A stretch of DNA of 64,000 nt from positions 1 to 64,000 of the forward strand of contig JAFVXC010000028.1 of NCBI GenBank assembly GCA_017501345.1, written 5' to 3'. The stretch is from Clostridia bacterium. GTDB lineage: Bacteria; Bacillota_A; Clostridia; Oscillospirales; CAG-272. The notes below the pieces were generated by a model that worked only from the letters and a program-made list of their open reading frames with translations, did no database searches and was not told where the DNA came from. This document shows positions 8,008 through 18,867 of this stretch, in pieces (positions within the stretch are counted from its first letter, which is position 1; every line of letters begins with the position of its first letter). The translations under genes were made by a program, and so were the position numbers.

Positions 8008-10020
8008 ATGGAACGCTTCAGACTCGTATCGGAATATCAGCCCACAGGCGATCAGCCCGAGGCGATCGAGCAGCTCGTAGACGGCATCAACCGCGGCGAC
8101 CGTATGCAGACCCTCCTCGGCGTTACGGGCTCGGGAAAAACCTTTACGATGGCGAATGTCATCGCAAAATGCAACCGTCCCGCCCTCGTCCTCGCACACA
8201 ATAAGACCCTCGCGGCACAGCTCTGCGCCGAGTTCCGCGAGTTCTTTCCCGACAACGCGGTCGAGTTCTTCGTCTCCTATTACGACTACTATCAGCCCGA
8301 GGCATATATCCCCGGGAAGGATATGTATATCGAAAAGGACGCGCTCGTCAACGACGAGATCGACCGTCTCCGCCACAGTGCGACCTCGTCGCTCTTTGAG
8401 CGCAGAGACGTCATTATCGTCGCGTCGGTCTCCTGCATCTATTCGATCGGCGACCCCGAGGAATATAAGAAGCTCGTGCTTGCCGTCCGTCCGGGGATGT
8501 ATCTCTCGCGTGACGAGTTCGTGCAGCGGCTCGTCGCGATCAACTACAACCGCAACGATATGAATTTCACCCGCGACACCTTCCGTGTCAGAGGAGACGT
8601 CGTTGAGGTCATTCCCGCAAATATGGACGAAAACGCGATCCGCGTTGAGTTCTTCGACGACGAGGTCGAGCGCGTGTCCGAGATCAATATCGTCACGGGC
8701 GAGCTCGTCGAGACGCTTTCCTATGCCGCGATCTATCCCGCAACGCACTACGCCGTGTCGAACGATAAGCGCGAGGCGGCACTCAAAAAGATCGAGGAGG
8801 AAATGGTCGAGCGCGTCGCGTGGTTCAAGTCACAAAACCTGCTTCTCGAGGCACAGCGCATCGAGGAGCGGACGAAATATGACCTCGAGATGCTTCGCGA
8901 GATCGGCTTCTGCTCGGGCATTGAAAACTATTCGGGTGTATTGTCGGGTAGAGATCCCGGGGCAACGCCCTTTACCCTCCTCGACTTCTTTCCCGATGAT
9001 TTCATCATCTTCGTCGACGAGAGCCACGTCACCCTGCCGCAGGTCCGCGGTATGAGCGGCGGCAACACCGCGAGAAAAAAGAATCTCGTCGATTTCGGCT
9101 TCCGTCTCCCCTCGGCGTACGACAACCGTCCGCTCTTCTTCGAGGAGTTCGAGGAGCGCATCCATCAGGCGGTGTTTGTCAGCGCAACGCCTGCGGATTA
9201 CGAGAGGGAGCATTCCTCAGCGGTCGTCGAGCAGATCATCCGCCCGACGGGACTGCTTGACCCGAAGGTCGATATTCGCCCTGTCGAAGGTCAGGTCGAC
9301 GACCTGATGGGTGAGATCCGCATCCGCGCAGAACGGAACGAGCGTGTGCTCGTCACGACGCTCACGAAGAAAATGGCAGAGGATCTGACCGATTACTTTA
9401 CGAAAAACGGACTTAAGGTCCGATATATCCACCACAATATTGAAACGATGGAGCGGCAGGAGATCATCAGAGATCTCCGAATGGGCGTGTTTGACGTGCT
9501 CGTCGGCATCAACCTGCTCCGTGAGGGGCTCGATATCCCCGAGGTCTCGCTTGTTGCGATCCTCGACGCCGATAAGGAGGGCTTCCTCCGCTCGGAGTCG
9601 TCGCTGATTCAGACGATCGGACGTGCGGCGCGTAACGCCGACGGCAGAGTGATTATGTATGCCGACACGGTCACGGGCTCGATGGAGCGCGCGATCCGCG
9701 AGACAGAACGCCGCCGAAGGATCCAGAACGCATATAACGAAAAGCACGGGATCGTTCCACAGACGATCAGGAAGGAGGTGCGCGACGTCATCCGCATCGG
9801 CAAGGGTGTAGAGGAGACTGTGACAAGCGAGACGAGCGCGACCGAAAAGGGTACTGCACGGAAGCTCTCAAGGAAGGACAGAGAAGCCCTCATCGAGAAG
9901 CTCACGAAGGAAATGAAGGACGCGGCACGTCAGCTTGACTTCGAGCGTGCGGCGTATTACCGCGACCGCATCCACGAGCTTCGTGCGGAGAACGAAAGCG
10001 CCGAAAAGAAAAAGAAGTGA
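8008..10020 (+). CDS. uvrB: UvrABC system protein B
   Basis: The damage-verifying helicase subunit of nucleotide excision repair, which receives lesions from UvrA and recruits UvrC. The 670-residue length is normal. The start at 8008 is chosen because AAAGGAGG lies about 10 bases before it and [20 protein letters not shown] is the usual N-terminus; an in-frame GTG at 7984 is less likely. Walker A is [10 protein letters not shown] at about residue 39, the beta-hairpin [12 protein letters not shown] follows, and a UVR motif ([12 protein letters not shown]) closes the protein. uvrA follows 41 bases later. Confidence 0.97.
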   Translation: MERFRLVSEYQPTGDQPEAIEQLVDGINRGDRMQTLLGVTGSGKTFTMANVIAKCNRPALVLAHNKTLAAQLCAEFREFFPDNAVEFFVSYYDYYQPEAYIPGKDMYIEKDALVNDEIDRLRHSATSSLFERRDVIIVASVSCIYSIGDPEEYKKLVLAVRPGMYLSRDEFVQRLVAINYNRNDMNFTRDTFRVRGDVVEVIPANMDENAIRVEFFDDEVERVSEINIVTGELVETLSYAAIYPATHYAVSNDKREAALKKIEEEMVERVAWFKSQNLLLEAQRIEERTKYDLEMLREIGFCSGIENYSGVLSGRDPGATPFTLLDFFPDDFIIFVDESHVTLPQVRGMSGGNTARKKNLVDFGFRLPSAYDNRPLFFEEFEERIHQAVFVSATPADYEREHSSAVVEQIIRPTGLLDPKVDIRPVEGQVDDLMGEIRIRAERNERVLVTTLTKKMAEDLTDYFTKNGLKVRYIHHNIETMERQEIIRDLRMGVFDVLVGINLLREGLDIPEVSLVAILDADKEGFLRSESSLIQTIGRAARNADGRVIMYADTVTGSMERAIRETERRRRIQNAYNEKHGIVPQTIRKEVRDVIRIGKGVEETVTSETSATEKGTARKLSRKDREALIEKLTKEMKDAARQLDFERAAYYRDRIHELRAENESAEKKKK

Positions 10021-10061
10021 GACGGGACATCCCCGATCCTACCGCATAAACAAAGGAATTT

Positions 10062-12935
10062 ATGGAACGCTATATCAAGATCCGCGGTGCGCGGACGAAC
10101 AACTTGAAAAATATAGACATCGATATCCCACGAGACAAGCTCGTCGTGCTGTCGGGGCTGTCGGGCTCGGGAAAATCCTCCCTTGCCTTCGATACTCTTT
10201 ACGCGGAGGGACACAGACGCTTCGTCGAGTCGCTTTCGAGCTACGCGAGGATGTTCATCGGGCAAATGGACAAGCCCGACGTCGATTCGATCGACGGGCT
10301 TTCTCCCGCGATCTCGATCGATCAGAAAACGACCTCGAAGAATCCCCGCTCGACCGTTGGCACGGTCACAGAGATCTACGACTATCTCCGTCTCCTCTAC
10401 GCCCGCGTCGGCGTACCCCACTGTCCCGTGTGCGGTAAGGAGATCCGTCAGCAGACGACCGATCAGATCGTAGACCGCATTCTGACGCTTCCCGAGGGTG
10501 AGCGCTTTATGGTGCTTGCACCCGTCGTTCGTGCGAAAAAGGGAATGCACGAGAAGGTCTTTCTCGACGCCAAAAAGTCGGGCTACGTCCGCGTGCGAGT
10601 CGATGGAAGTCTGTACGAGCTTTCCGAGGAGATAAGGCTTGACAAAAACAAAAAGCACTCGATCGAGGTCGTTGTCGACCGCCTCGTGAACCGCGAGGGC
10701 ATTCGCCCGAGACTTGGCGATTCGGTCGAGACTGCTCTGAATCTCGCGGAGGGGCATCTCACGGTTGTGACGATGCCGCGACCGGACGAAAACGGCAGAG
10801 CACCCGCATCCGAGGAGCTCGAATTCTCGCAGACCTATTCCTGCGAGGAGCACGGGGTCTCCTTCGGCGAGCTTGAGCCGAGAATGTTTTCATTCAATAA
10901 CCCCGAGGGGGCGTGTCCGCACTGTGCGGGACTCGGAGACCTGCAGCGCGTCTCGGTCGATAAGCTGATCCCGAACCGCGATCTGTCCCTCCGCGAGGGC
11001 GCGATCCAGGTCAACGGCTTTAAGACGCTTGAAAGCGAAAGCTGGAACGGTCCGCTCTTCAGAGCGGCGCTTGAGCCGATCGGCGTGACGCTCGATCTGC
11101 CGATCAAGGACTACTCGGAGGCGCAGTATAACGCTCTGATGTACGGCACGGGCGATAAGGTCTACGAGGTCGAGCGCTTCTTCGGCAAGGAAGGGAAGCG
11201 TCAGCGCGTCCCGTTCGTCGGTCTTGTCAAAATGATCGAAAAACGGATGAGCGAGGGCTGGAACGACGATTACTATCAGCAGTTCGTCGAGGATGCACCC
11301 TGCCCGATGTGTAAGGGCAGACGCCTCCGCGACACCTCGCTTGCCGTAACGGTCGGCGGGCTTTCGATCGACCGTCTTTGCGACCTTTCGGTGGAAAAGG
11401 GACTCGACTTTGTGAACGGGCTCACCCTCACCGAGAGCGAGGCGCTGATCGCCCGCGACATCCTGAAGGAGATCCGCGCACGCCTTGGCTTCCTCCAAAG
11501 CGTCGGGCTGAATTATCTGACCCTCTCCCGTAAGGCAGGAACCCTTTCGGGCGGCGAGGCACAGCGCATCCGTCTCGCAACGCAGATCGGATCGGCGCTC
11601 GTCGGGGTGATGTATATTCTCGACGAGCCGAGCATCGGGCTGCATCAAAGGGATAATTCGAAGCTGATCGCAACGCTGAAGAAGCTCCGCGATCTCGGCA
11701 ATTCGGTGCTCGTTGTCGAGCACGACGAGGAAACGATGGAGGCGGCTGATTTTATCGTCGACATCGGCCCGGGGGCGGGCATCCACGGCGGCGTGGTCGT
11801 CGCGGCGGGAACGCCTGCGGAGGTGATGGAAAACACCGACTCCGTAACGGGGGCGTATCTGTCGGGCAGAGAGCAGATCAGGATCCCAGAAAGCCGAAAT
11901 CCCGGAAACGGTAATTTCCTGACCGTGCGCGGTGCTGAAAACAACAACCTGAAGAATATCGACGTCAGGATCCCACTCGGATGCTTTGTGGCGATCAGCG
12001 GCGTTTCGGGCTCGGGAAAATCCTCGCTTGTGAACGGGATCCTGTATCCCGTCCTTGCAAACCGCTTGAACCGCTCGGTCACCTATCCCGCAAAGCACCG
12101 TGCAGTCGAGGGCGTCGAGCACCTCGATAAGGTGATCGCGATCGACCAGAGTCCGATTGGCAGAACGCCGCGCTCAAATCCCGCAACCTATACGGGGCTT
12201 TTCGGGGACATCCGCGAGCTCTTTGCAATGACGCCCGACGCAAAGGCGAAGGGCTACTCCGCAGGTCGGTTTTCCTTCAACGTGCGCGGGGGCAGATGTG
12301 AGGCGTGCGAGGGCGACGGCGTCAAGAAGATCGAGATGCATTTTCTGCCCGACGTTTACGTGACGTGCGATGTTTGTAAGGGCAAGCGCTATAACCGCGA
12401 TACCCTTGACGTGAAATACAAGGGAAAGAACATTTTTGACGTGCTCGATATGACCGCCGAGGAGGGGCTTTCCTTCTTCAGCGGACTGCCGAAGCTTGAG
12501 CGCAAGCTCAGAACGCTTTGCGAGGTCGGGCTCGGCTATATCAAGATCGGTCAATCCTCAACGACGCTTTCGGGCGGCGAGGCACAGCGCGTCAAGCTCG
12601 CGACCGAGCTCTCGAAGCGCGATACGGGACGGACGATTTATATTCTCGACGAGCCGACCACGGGGCTGCATTCCGCCGACGTGCGAAAGCTGATCGAGAT
12701 CCTGCACAGGCTTACCGAAGGCGGGAATACCGTGCTCGTCATCGAGCATAACCTCGACGTCCTCAAAACCGCCGATTATATCATCGATATGGGCCCCGAG
12801 GGAGGGGACGGCGGCGGAACGGTCGTTGCAGTCGGCACTCCCGAGGAGGTGTCGGAGGACCCGGGCTCATACACGGGACTTTATTTGAAGAAAATATTCG
12901 AAAAACAGAAAAGAAATCAGGCAGATAAGAAGTAA
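10062..12935 (+). CDS. uvrA: UvrABC system protein A
   Basis: The lesion-sensing ATPase of nucleotide excision repair, a dimer with two ABC modules per chain. Length 957. Two Walker A motifs ([10 protein letters not shown] near residue 31 and [10 protein letters not shown] near 647), two LSGGEAQR signatures, and zinc cysteine pairs (CPVCGKE near 125, CPHC near 285, CEACEGDG and CDVCKGKR in the second half) are all present. It forms an operon with uvrB and runs on in the same direction to the envelope genes 24 bases later. Confidence 0.97.
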   Translation: MERYIKIRGARTNNLKNIDIDIPRDKLVVLSGLSGSGKSSLAFDTLYAEGHRRFVESLSSYARMFIGQMDKPDVDSIDGLSPAISIDQKTTSKNPRSTVGTVTEIYDYLRLLYARVGVPHCPVCGKEIRQQTTDQIVDRILTLPEGERFMVLAPVVRAKKGMHEKVFLDAKKSGYVRVRVDGSLYELSEEIRLDKNKKHSIEVVVDRLVNREGIRPRLGDSVETALNLAEGHLTVVTMPRPDENGRAPASEELEFSQTYSCEEHGVSFGELEPRMFSFNNPEGACPHCAGLGDLQRVSVDKLIPNRDLSLREGAIQVNGFKTLESESWNGPLFRAALEPIGVTLDLPIKDYSEAQYNALMYGTGDKVYEVERFFGKEGKRQRVPFVGLVKMIEKRMSEGWNDDYYQQFVEDAPCPMCKGRRLRDTSLAVTVGGLSIDRLCDLSVEKGLDFVNGLTLTESEALIARDILKEIRARLGFLQSVGLNYLTLSRKAGTLSGGEAQRIRLATQIGSALVGVMYILDEPSIGLHQRDNSKLIATLKKLRDLGNSVLVVEHDEETMEAADFIVDIGPGAGIHGGVVVAAGTPAEVMENTDSVTGAYLSGREQIRIPESRNPGNGNFLTVRGAENNNLKNIDVRIPLGCFVAISGVSGSGKSSLVNGILYPVLANRLNRSVTYPAKHRAVEGVEHLDKVIAIDQSPIGRTPRSNPATYTGLFGDIRELFAMTPDAKAKGYSAGRFSFNVRGGRCEACEGDGVKKIEMHFLPDVYVTCDVCKGKRYNRDTLDVKYKGKNIFDVLDMTAEEGLSFFSGLPKLERKLRTLCEVGLGYIKIGQSSTTLSGGEAQRVKLATELSKRDTGRTIYILDEPTTGLHSADVRKLIEILHRLTEGGNTVLVIEHNLDVLKTADYIIDMGPEGGDGGGTVVAVGTPEEVSEDPGSYTGLYLKKIFEKQKRNQADKK

Positions 12936-12959
12936 CTGCCTTTTTGGAGGGGAGGGAGA

Positions 12960-14306
12960 ATGATGCGACTCGCGGAAAAGGTTGGCAAGGGGATCCTTGC
13001 GTTTCTCATTGGCGTGCTTTACGGCATCTGGCGGCTCATCTGCCGCATCTGCAAAACGGTTGTCGGACGGTGCGTGCTCATTGGACTCGCCCTCCTTCTT
13101 GCGGGCCTCATCTTTCTTTTGATCTATCGCCCCTCGCACCGCCTGCGTATCACGCTTGAGGCGGGGGACGCGCTCCCCGATCCCACCTCGCTCATCGACG
13201 TGATCGATGCGAAATATCTGAACGCGGATGAATTCGATACCACTCGTCCGGGCGTTTATCAGCTTGAAGTCGACACGAAGAACGGAAAATACCACCTGAA
13301 GGTCGAGGTGAAGGATACCGTTGCCCCGACGGGAACCGTGAAGGCGCTGAATTGGGGACTCGGTACGGCGAGACCGAAGGCAGAGGACTTTTTTACCGAG
13401 ATCACCGACGCAACGGCGGTCACCGTGACCTATCTTTCGGAAAACAACTATACCGCGATGGAAACCTACCCGATCGAGCTGCTTCTTACCGACCTCGGTG
13501 GGAACGAAACGCGCTATGAGACGACGGTGACGCTCGTCAAGGATACGACACCGCCGACCGTCACGAAGCAGGAGCTTTCGGGCTGCATCGGCTACGGTAT
13601 CGTATACAGCGCGGGCGTGATCGCAACCGACGATTGCTGCGGTGAGATCACCGTAACGTGGGATTCCTCCAAGGTCGATACGAGCACCCCGGGACAGTAT
13701 CCCGTCTATTACACCGTGACCGACGCATCGGGGAATGCAGCACAGATCGAATCCACGATCTATATTTACGAGGAGGAGGTCACCCCCGAGATGCTGTACG
13801 TTCGCATCGATATGATCCTCGACGAGCTGATATCGCCCGATATGAGTAACGAGGCGCGCGTGCGTAAGGTCTACGATTACGTTTACGGCCATATCGCCTA
13901 TTCGGGCTCGTCGGATAAATCCGATCCGATCCGCGCGGCGTATCAGGCGTTGACGACGGGGGACGGCGACTGTTACTCTTATTTCGCGCTGTCAAAGGTG
14001 TTCTTTGATCGCCTCGGGCTTGAGAATCTCGATATTCAGCGTACGACGGGGCTGACGTCGGACAGACATTACTGGAATATGGTCAACATCGGAACGGCAG
14101 ACGCGCCGCAGTGGTATTATTACGATGCGACCCATCTGAACAGTGCCGATACGGGCGTTTCGTTTAGCGGTGCGCTTCTGACCGAGCGTCAGATCTCGGC
14201 GTACAACAAGGTGAGAGCAAACTTCTATACCTTTGACCATACGGGCTATCCTGCGGCATCGACCGAGGAGATCACAAAAACACCCGATCTCGTGCCGTAT
14301 TATTGA
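12960..14306 (+). CDS. Membrane-anchored transglutaminase-like protein with Ig-like domains
   Basis: A 448-residue predicted extracytoplasmic protein. One membrane helix lies at about residues 40-60. It is followed by bacterial Ig-like modules (VKDTVAPTGTV, VKDTTPPTVTK and TVTDASGNAAQI signatures, residues 65-270). The C-terminal transglutaminase/protease-like domain has the expected triad: Cys338 in GDGDCYSYF, His370 in DRHYWNM and Asp389 in YYYDATH. It probably acts on peptides or the wall surface; the substrate is unknown. It ends 27 bases before dltA and shares its direction, which suggests an envelope role. Confidence 0.8.
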   Translation: MMRLAEKVGKGILAFLIGVLYGIWRLICRICKTVVGRCVLIGLALLLAGLIFLLIYRPSHRLRITLEAGDALPDPTSLIDVIDAKYLNADEFDTTRPGVYQLEVDTKNGKYHLKVEVKDTVAPTGTVKALNWGLGTARPKAEDFFTEITDATAVTVTYLSENNYTAMETYPIELLLTDLGGNETRYETTVTLVKDTTPPTVTKQELSGCIGYGIVYSAGVIATDDCCGEITVTWDSSKVDTSTPGQYPVYYTVTDASGNAAQIESTIYIYEEEVTPEMLYVRIDMILDELISPDMSNEARVRKVYDYVYGHIAYSGSSDKSDPIRAAYQALTTGDGDCYSYFALSKVFFDRLGLENLDIQRTTGLTSDRHYWNMVNIGTADAPQWYYYDATHLNSADTGVSFSGALLTERQISAYNKVRANFYTFDHTGYPAASTEEITKTPDLVPYY

Positions 14307-14333
14307 TTTTTAGCGAGCGGAAGGAAAAGCATT

Positions 14334-15869
14334 ATGAACCGCATTAACATTCTCGAATATCTCGAAGAAACGGCGCGGGAGGTTCCCGAAAAGATCGCCT
14401 TTTCGACGGGCACAGAGTCACGGACCTTCGGAGAGGTGCTTGAAGGCTCCCGCGTGATCGGAACCAATCTTCTCAAAAGCGGGTACCACGGCGAGCCCGT
14501 TGTCGTTCTGATGGAGAAGCACCCCGATACGGTCATCACCTTCCTCGGCGCGATCACTGCGGGCTGCTACTACGTTTGTCTCGACGGCTCGATGCCCCTT
14601 TCGCGTATGGAGCTGATCCTTTCGAGTCTTCGCCCGCGCATTCTCGTGACCGACGCGAAGAACGCGAAAAACGCAGAGGCTCTGCGCGTATCGGCTCTGA
14701 AGAAGGGGATCGCGCTCACGGTCGTTTCGTCGGATGCGATCCGAGCGGGCGAGGAGGACGCGCCCCTCCTTATGCAGGCGCGTGAGCGTCAGCTCGACAC
14801 CGATCCGATCTACGTCGTCTTTACATCGGGCTCGACGGGCGTTCCGAAGGGCGTGATCGCCTGCCACCGCTCGGTGATCGATTATACCGAAAACCTCTGC
14901 CTTGCGCTTGGCTTTTCGCGCGATACCGTGTTTGGCAATCAAAGCCCGCTCTTCTTCGACGCACCGCTGAAGGAGCTGATGCCGACGCTGAAATACGGTG
15001 CGACGACGTACTTCATCCCGAAGGTGAACTTTATGTTTCCCGTTCGGCTCGTTGAATACCTCAACACCTATCGCATCAATACGGTCTGCTGGGTCGTTTC
15101 GGCGCTCGTGCAGATATCCCAGCTCGGAGCGCTTGAAAGGGTCAAGCCCGAATACCTCACGACGGTAGCCTTCGGAAGCGAGGTCTTTCCGCGCAGGCAG
15201 TACGATCTCTGGCGAGAGGCACTTCCGAACGCGCGATTCTTCAATCTCTACGGCCCGACAGAGGCAACGGGAATGTCCTGTTACTGGGAGGCGCGTCCGC
15301 TTGATGCGGATGAGCCGATCCCGATCGGCAGACCCTTCCGTAATACGGGAATTCTCCTCCTCACGGACAACGGAAGGGAGGCGGAGGACGGAGAAGAGGG
15401 TGAGATCTGCATCCGCGGCACCTGCCTCACGATGGGATACTTCCGCGAACGCGAAAAGACCGACGCGGTCTTTACCGAAAATCCGCTGCAGACCGCCTAC
15501 CGCGAGTTGATCTACCGCACGGGTGATATCGGCGTCAGGAACGAGCACGGCGAGCTTGTTTTCCGCTCCCGTAAGGACTATCAGATCAAGCTGATGGGCA
15601 GACGCATCGAGCTCGGAGAGATCGAGGCGGTTGCCGCCGACTGCGATGGGGTGGGCAGAGCCTGCTGTACCTTTGACGAAACGAAGCAGCGCATCACGCT
15701 CTTTTACGTCGGCACGATCGACGAGCCGGGCGTGACGGCGTACCTGAAGACCCGTCTGCCGTCCTATATGATTCCATATAAGATGCTCCGCATCGATGCG
15801 ATGCCCCATACCCCGAACGGAAAGCTCGACCGCCGTGCCATGAAGGAAAGGGCAGAGAAGCTTTCTTAA
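14334..15869 (+). CDS. dltA: D-alanine--carrier protein ligase, DltA-like
   Basis: An adenylate-forming enzyme of 511 residues that would activate D-alanine and load it on the DltC carrier for transfer to surface polymers. Core motifs are present: FTSGSTGVPKGV near residue 163, NLYGPTEAT near 305, YRTGD near 397, GRRIELGEIE near 420 and the catalytic-lysine region PNGKLDRRAM near the end. Followed by a carrier gene, an MBOAT gene and a DltD-like gene, it forms a full dlt-type set in the order A-C-B-D. Other amino acids as substrate cannot be excluded from motifs alone. Confidence 0.88.
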   Translation: MNRINILEYLEETAREVPEKIAFSTGTESRTFGEVLEGSRVIGTNLLKSGYHGEPVVVLMEKHPDTVITFLGAITAGCYYVCLDGSMPLSRMELILSSLRPRILVTDAKNAKNAEALRVSALKKGIALTVVSSDAIRAGEEDAPLLMQARERQLDTDPIYVVFTSGSTGVPKGVIACHRSVIDYTENLCLALGFSRDTVFGNQSPLFFDAPLKELMPTLKYGATTYFIPKVNFMFPVRLVEYLNTYRINTVCWVVSALVQISQLGALERVKPEYLTTVAFGSEVFPRRQYDLWREALPNARFFNLYGPTEATGMSCYWEARPLDADEPIPIGRPFRNTGILLLTDNGREAEDGEEGEICIRGTCLTMGYFREREKTDAVFTENPLQTAYRELIYRTGDIGVRNEHGELVFRSRKDYQIKLMGRRIELGEIEAVAADCDGVGRACCTFDETKQRITLFYVGTIDEPGVTAYLKTRLPSYMIPYKMLRIDAMPHTPNGKLDRRAMKERAEKLS

Positions 15870-15913
15870 GACTACAACATCGACAGAATATTTCGAAAGG
15901 AATTTGAACCGCT

Positions 15914-16150
15914 ATGGAAATTAAGGAAACCGTGATCCGCATTTTAAGTGACCTGCATCCCGACGTGGATTTTGAAACGAACGAAGTGCTCGTTGACGAC
16001 GGCGTGCTCGATTCGCTCGATATCGTCTCGCTCATCTCCGAAATTTCGGCAGAGCTCGATATCACGATCCCCCCCGAGGAGATCATCCCCGAGAATTTCA
16101 ACTCGGCATCGGCGCTCGCAGAGCTCCTTTCGCGCCTTGACGAAGAATAA
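15914..16150 (+). CDS. dltC: D-alanyl carrier protein, DltC-like
   Basis: A 78-residue acyl-carrier-type protein whose phosphopantetheine serine is Ser34 in DDGVLDSLDIVSL. Its acidic helices and place between the ligase and the MBOAT gene identify it as the dlt carrier rather than the fatty-acid carrier. GAAAGGAAT stands before the ATG. It is 44 bases after dltA and 11 before dltB. Confidence 0.88.
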   Translation: MEIKETVIRILSDLHPDVDFETNEVLVDDGVLDSLDIVSLISEISAELDITIPPEEIIPENFNSASALAELLSRLDEE

Positions 16151-16161
16151 CGAGGCGAGCG

Positions 16162-17796
16162 GTGCTGTTCACTTCGTATGAATTTATCCTTCTTCTCTGT
16201 GCGCTTTTCCTCTTGTACTACGGACTGCCGAAGGTGACGCGAGGAAGGATCCCTGCGCTTCAGTGGTCGATCCTGCTCGTCTTCGGATACCTCTTCTATC
16301 TGTACAGCGGTGTGCAGTATCTCTTCTTTATCCTTTTTACGACCCTCTCATCCTATTTTGTTGCTCGGCTGATCGAACGTCACGCCGAGAGGGAGGACGC
16401 GTACCTGAAGGAACGGAAGGAGGAGCTTTCGAAGGAGGAACGGAAGGCGTATAAGGCGAAGGGGAAGCGGGCGCGGCGCGCCGTCCTCACGGTTGGGCTC
16501 GTCCTGAACTTCGGTCTGCTCGCAGTCCTCAAATATACTGCGTTCGCCGTAACCAATCTGAACGCGGTGCTCCATACCTTCGGAGCGGAGGTCACGATTG
16601 CTGTGCCGGCGCTCTTACTCCCGATGGGCATTTCCTTCTATACATTTCAGACGATGGGCTATCTCATCGACGTTTACCGCAGGAAAACGCACGCAGAAAC
16701 GAACGTCGCGAAGCTGATGCTGTTCGTATCCTTTTTCCCACAGCTCGTGCAGGGACCGATCAGCCGCCACTCCGATCTCGCCCATCAGCTTTACGAGAAA
16801 CACGATTTCTCGGGCGAGAGCTTCTATAAGGGCTTTCAGCGCGTGCTCTGGGGCTACTGTAAGAAGCTGATCGTTGCCGACCGCGTGATGATTGCGATCA
16901 AGACTCTGCTTGAAAAGCCCGAGGACTACACGGGATGCTACGCGTTCCTTTTGATCATTCTTTACTCGATACAGATCTACGCAGACTTTACGGGCGGCAT
17001 CGACATTACGATCGGCGTCGCAGAAATGCTCGGGATCCGTCTTCGGGAAAACTTCCGCCGCCCCTTTTCCTCACGCTCGACCGAGGAATACTGGAAGCGG
17101 TGGCACATCACGATGGGAACCTGGTTTCAGGATTATATCTTCTATCCGCTTGCCGTTTCCGAGGGAATGCTCCGGCTGACGAAGTGGAGCCGCGAGAGAT
17201 TCGGACGATTCGGAAAGAGGATCAGCCGACGCCTGTCTGTCTACTTCTGTACGATCGTTACGTGGTTTTTGACGGGACTTTGGCACGGTGCGGGCTGGAA
17301 CTTCATTGTTTGGGGGCTTCTCAACTGTCTTGTGCTTCTCGTTTCGCAGGAGCTGAAGCCGCTTTACGAACGCTTCCATAAGAAATTCCCGCGCCTCACG
17401 GCGTCCGCGCCCTACGGTGTCTTTATGGCGGTCAGAACCTTTCTTCTGATGGGCTTCATCCGTGTTCTCGACTGCTACCGTGACGTTCCACTGACCTTCC
17501 GGATGGTCGGCTCGATCTTTACCGAGTGGAATATCGGTGCGCTTCTGTCGGGAGGGATCCTTGATCTCGGGCTGTCGGTCTTCGATTTCTGTGTGCTCGG
17601 CGTCGGCATCCTTGTGATGTATGCGGTCAGCCGTCTCGGCGACGACGCGACGGGGACGGGTACGCTCCGCGATAAGCTCTGGCAGAAGCCTCTGCTGTCC
17701 GCGTGTCTTTGCGGAATAATGCTGCTCGCCGTGATCCTGCTCGGAACCTACGGACCCGGGTACGACGCGTCGCAGTTTATTTATAATCAGTTCTGA
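16162..17796 (+). CDS. dltB: MBOAT-family acyltransferase, DltB-like
   Basis: A multi-span membrane O-acyltransferase of 544 residues that in dlt systems passes D-alanine across the membrane. MBOAT hallmarks are EYWKRWHITMGTWFQDYIFYPL and the catalytic-histidine region TGLWHGAGWNFIVWG. About ten hydrophobic segments are visible. The likely start codon is GTG at 16162, behind GAGG. It is longer than typical DltB (about 400), with a charged loop at residues 75-105 and a C-terminal extension, as in alginate acetylation relatives such as AlgI, so an acetyl donor is an alternative. Confidence 0.88.
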   Translation: MLFTSYEFILLLCALFLLYYGLPKVTRGRIPALQWSILLVFGYLFYLYSGVQYLFFILFTTLSSYFVARLIERHAEREDAYLKERKEELSKEERKAYKAKGKRARRAVLTVGLVLNFGLLAVLKYTAFAVTNLNAVLHTFGAEVTIAVPALLLPMGISFYTFQTMGYLIDVYRRKTHAETNVAKLMLFVSFFPQLVQGPISRHSDLAHQLYEKHDFSGESFYKGFQRVLWGYCKKLIVADRVMIAIKTLLEKPEDYTGCYAFLLIILYSIQIYADFTGGIDITIGVAEMLGIRLRENFRRPFSSRSTEEYWKRWHITMGTWFQDYIFYPLAVSEGMLRLTKWSRERFGRFGKRISRRLSVYFCTIVTWFLTGLWHGAGWNFIVWGLLNCLVLLVSQELKPLYERFHKKFPRLTASAPYGVFMAVRTFLLMGFIRVLDCYRDVPLTFRMVGSIFTEWNIGALLSGGILDLGLSVFDFCVLGVGILVMYAVSRLGDDATGTGTLRDKLWQKPLLSACLCGIMLLAVILLGTYGPGYDASQFIYNQF

Positions 17797-17806
17797 GGAG
17801 GGGCAT

Positions 17807-18847
17807 ATGACGAAGGAATATACAAATCGAACGCGCCTTCTCTGGCTCATCCTCGTGGCAGTCCTCCTTGCGGCATTGCTCATATTCTTGCAGTGCCTCC
17901 TTGTGCCAAAGCACGGTGACGTCCCCGAGGGACTTCTCGTCGGAGAGTATTACGAAACCACGACCTCGCATAATCTCCTCTTTGTCGGAGACTGCGAGGT
18001 GTACGAGAGCTTTTCGACCGTTACCCTTTGGGAGGAATACGGCATCAGCTCCTATATCCGCGGCTCGGCACAGCAGCTGATCTGGCAGTCGTATTATCTG
18101 CTTCTCGAAATGATCGAGCATGGGGAACGCCCCGAGGCGGTTGTCTATAACGTCCTCGCGATGAAATACGACGACCCTCAGCACGAGGAATACAACCGAA
18201 TGACGCTCGACGGAATGGAGTGGTCGCGCTATAAGCGTGACGCGATCCGCGCGTCGATGACCGACGATGAGGATTTCCTCTCCTACGTTTTTCCGATCCT
18301 ACGCTATCACGATAGGATCTCGGAGCTGAAGAGGGAGGATTTCACGGCGCTCTTTTCAAAAAAGGAAACGGTGTCCTACAACGGCTACCTGATGCAGACG
18401 GGCGTTGTCCCGATGGAGGAGGAGATCCCGTTCGTGGGATTTCCCGACGAATTGATCTCGGACTACTGCTTCGGTTACCTCGACAAAATGCGTACGCTTT
18501 GCGAGGAGAACGGGATCAAGCTGATCCTCGTGAAGGCACCGACGAACAACTGGAAGTACCATTGGTACGACGAATGGGACGCACAGATCAGGGAATACGC
18601 CGCGGCGAACGAGCTTTCCTATTATAATTTTATCGGACTCGACGAGGAGATCGGCCTTGACTATACGACCGATACCTACGACGCGGGGATCCATCTGAAC
18701 GTATACGGTGCCGAGAAAATGTCACGGTATTTCGGTAAGATCCTTACAGAGGAGCTCGGACTGTCCGATCTTCGCTCGGACACCGCACTGTCCGAAGAAT
18801 GGAAAGTAATCGCCGAGCGGTATGAAAACGAAAAATCAGGGAAATAA
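17807..18847 (+). CDS. DltD-like membrane-anchored SGNH-fold protein
   Basis: A 346-residue protein with one N-terminal membrane helix (residues 12-33) and an extracytoplasmic domain of the SGNH/GDSL type. The first block reads FVGDCEVYESFS, with Cys63 where the nucleophilic serine is expected, and the last block is DAGIHLNVYG at about 292-301 with Asp and His in place. It follows dltB by 10 bases and probably finishes the surface acylation step. The Cys variant may be a subfamily trait or may change chemistry. It ends 20 bases before a lipoprotein gene. Confidence 0.75.
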   Translation: MTKEYTNRTRLLWLILVAVLLAALLIFLQCLLVPKHGDVPEGLLVGEYYETTTSHNLLFVGDCEVYESFSTVTLWEEYGISSYIRGSAQQLIWQSYYLLLEMIEHGERPEAVVYNVLAMKYDDPQHEEYNRMTLDGMEWSRYKRDAIRASMTDDEDFLSYVFPILRYHDRISELKREDFTALFSKKETVSYNGYLMQTGVVPMEEEIPFVGFPDELISDYCFGYLDKMRTLCEENGIKLILVKAPTNNWKYHWYDEWDAQIREYAAANELSYYNFIGLDEEIGLDYTTDTYDAGIHLNVYGAEKMSRYFGKILTEELGLSDLRSDTALSEEWKVIAERYENEKSGK

Positions 18848-18867
18848 TCAGAAAAGAGGAACGAAAT

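Noticed and set aside
14418..15809. A 463-codon open frame opposite dltA
   Set aside because: Arg/Asp/Leu-rich composition typical of antisense frames; dltA has all its motifs.
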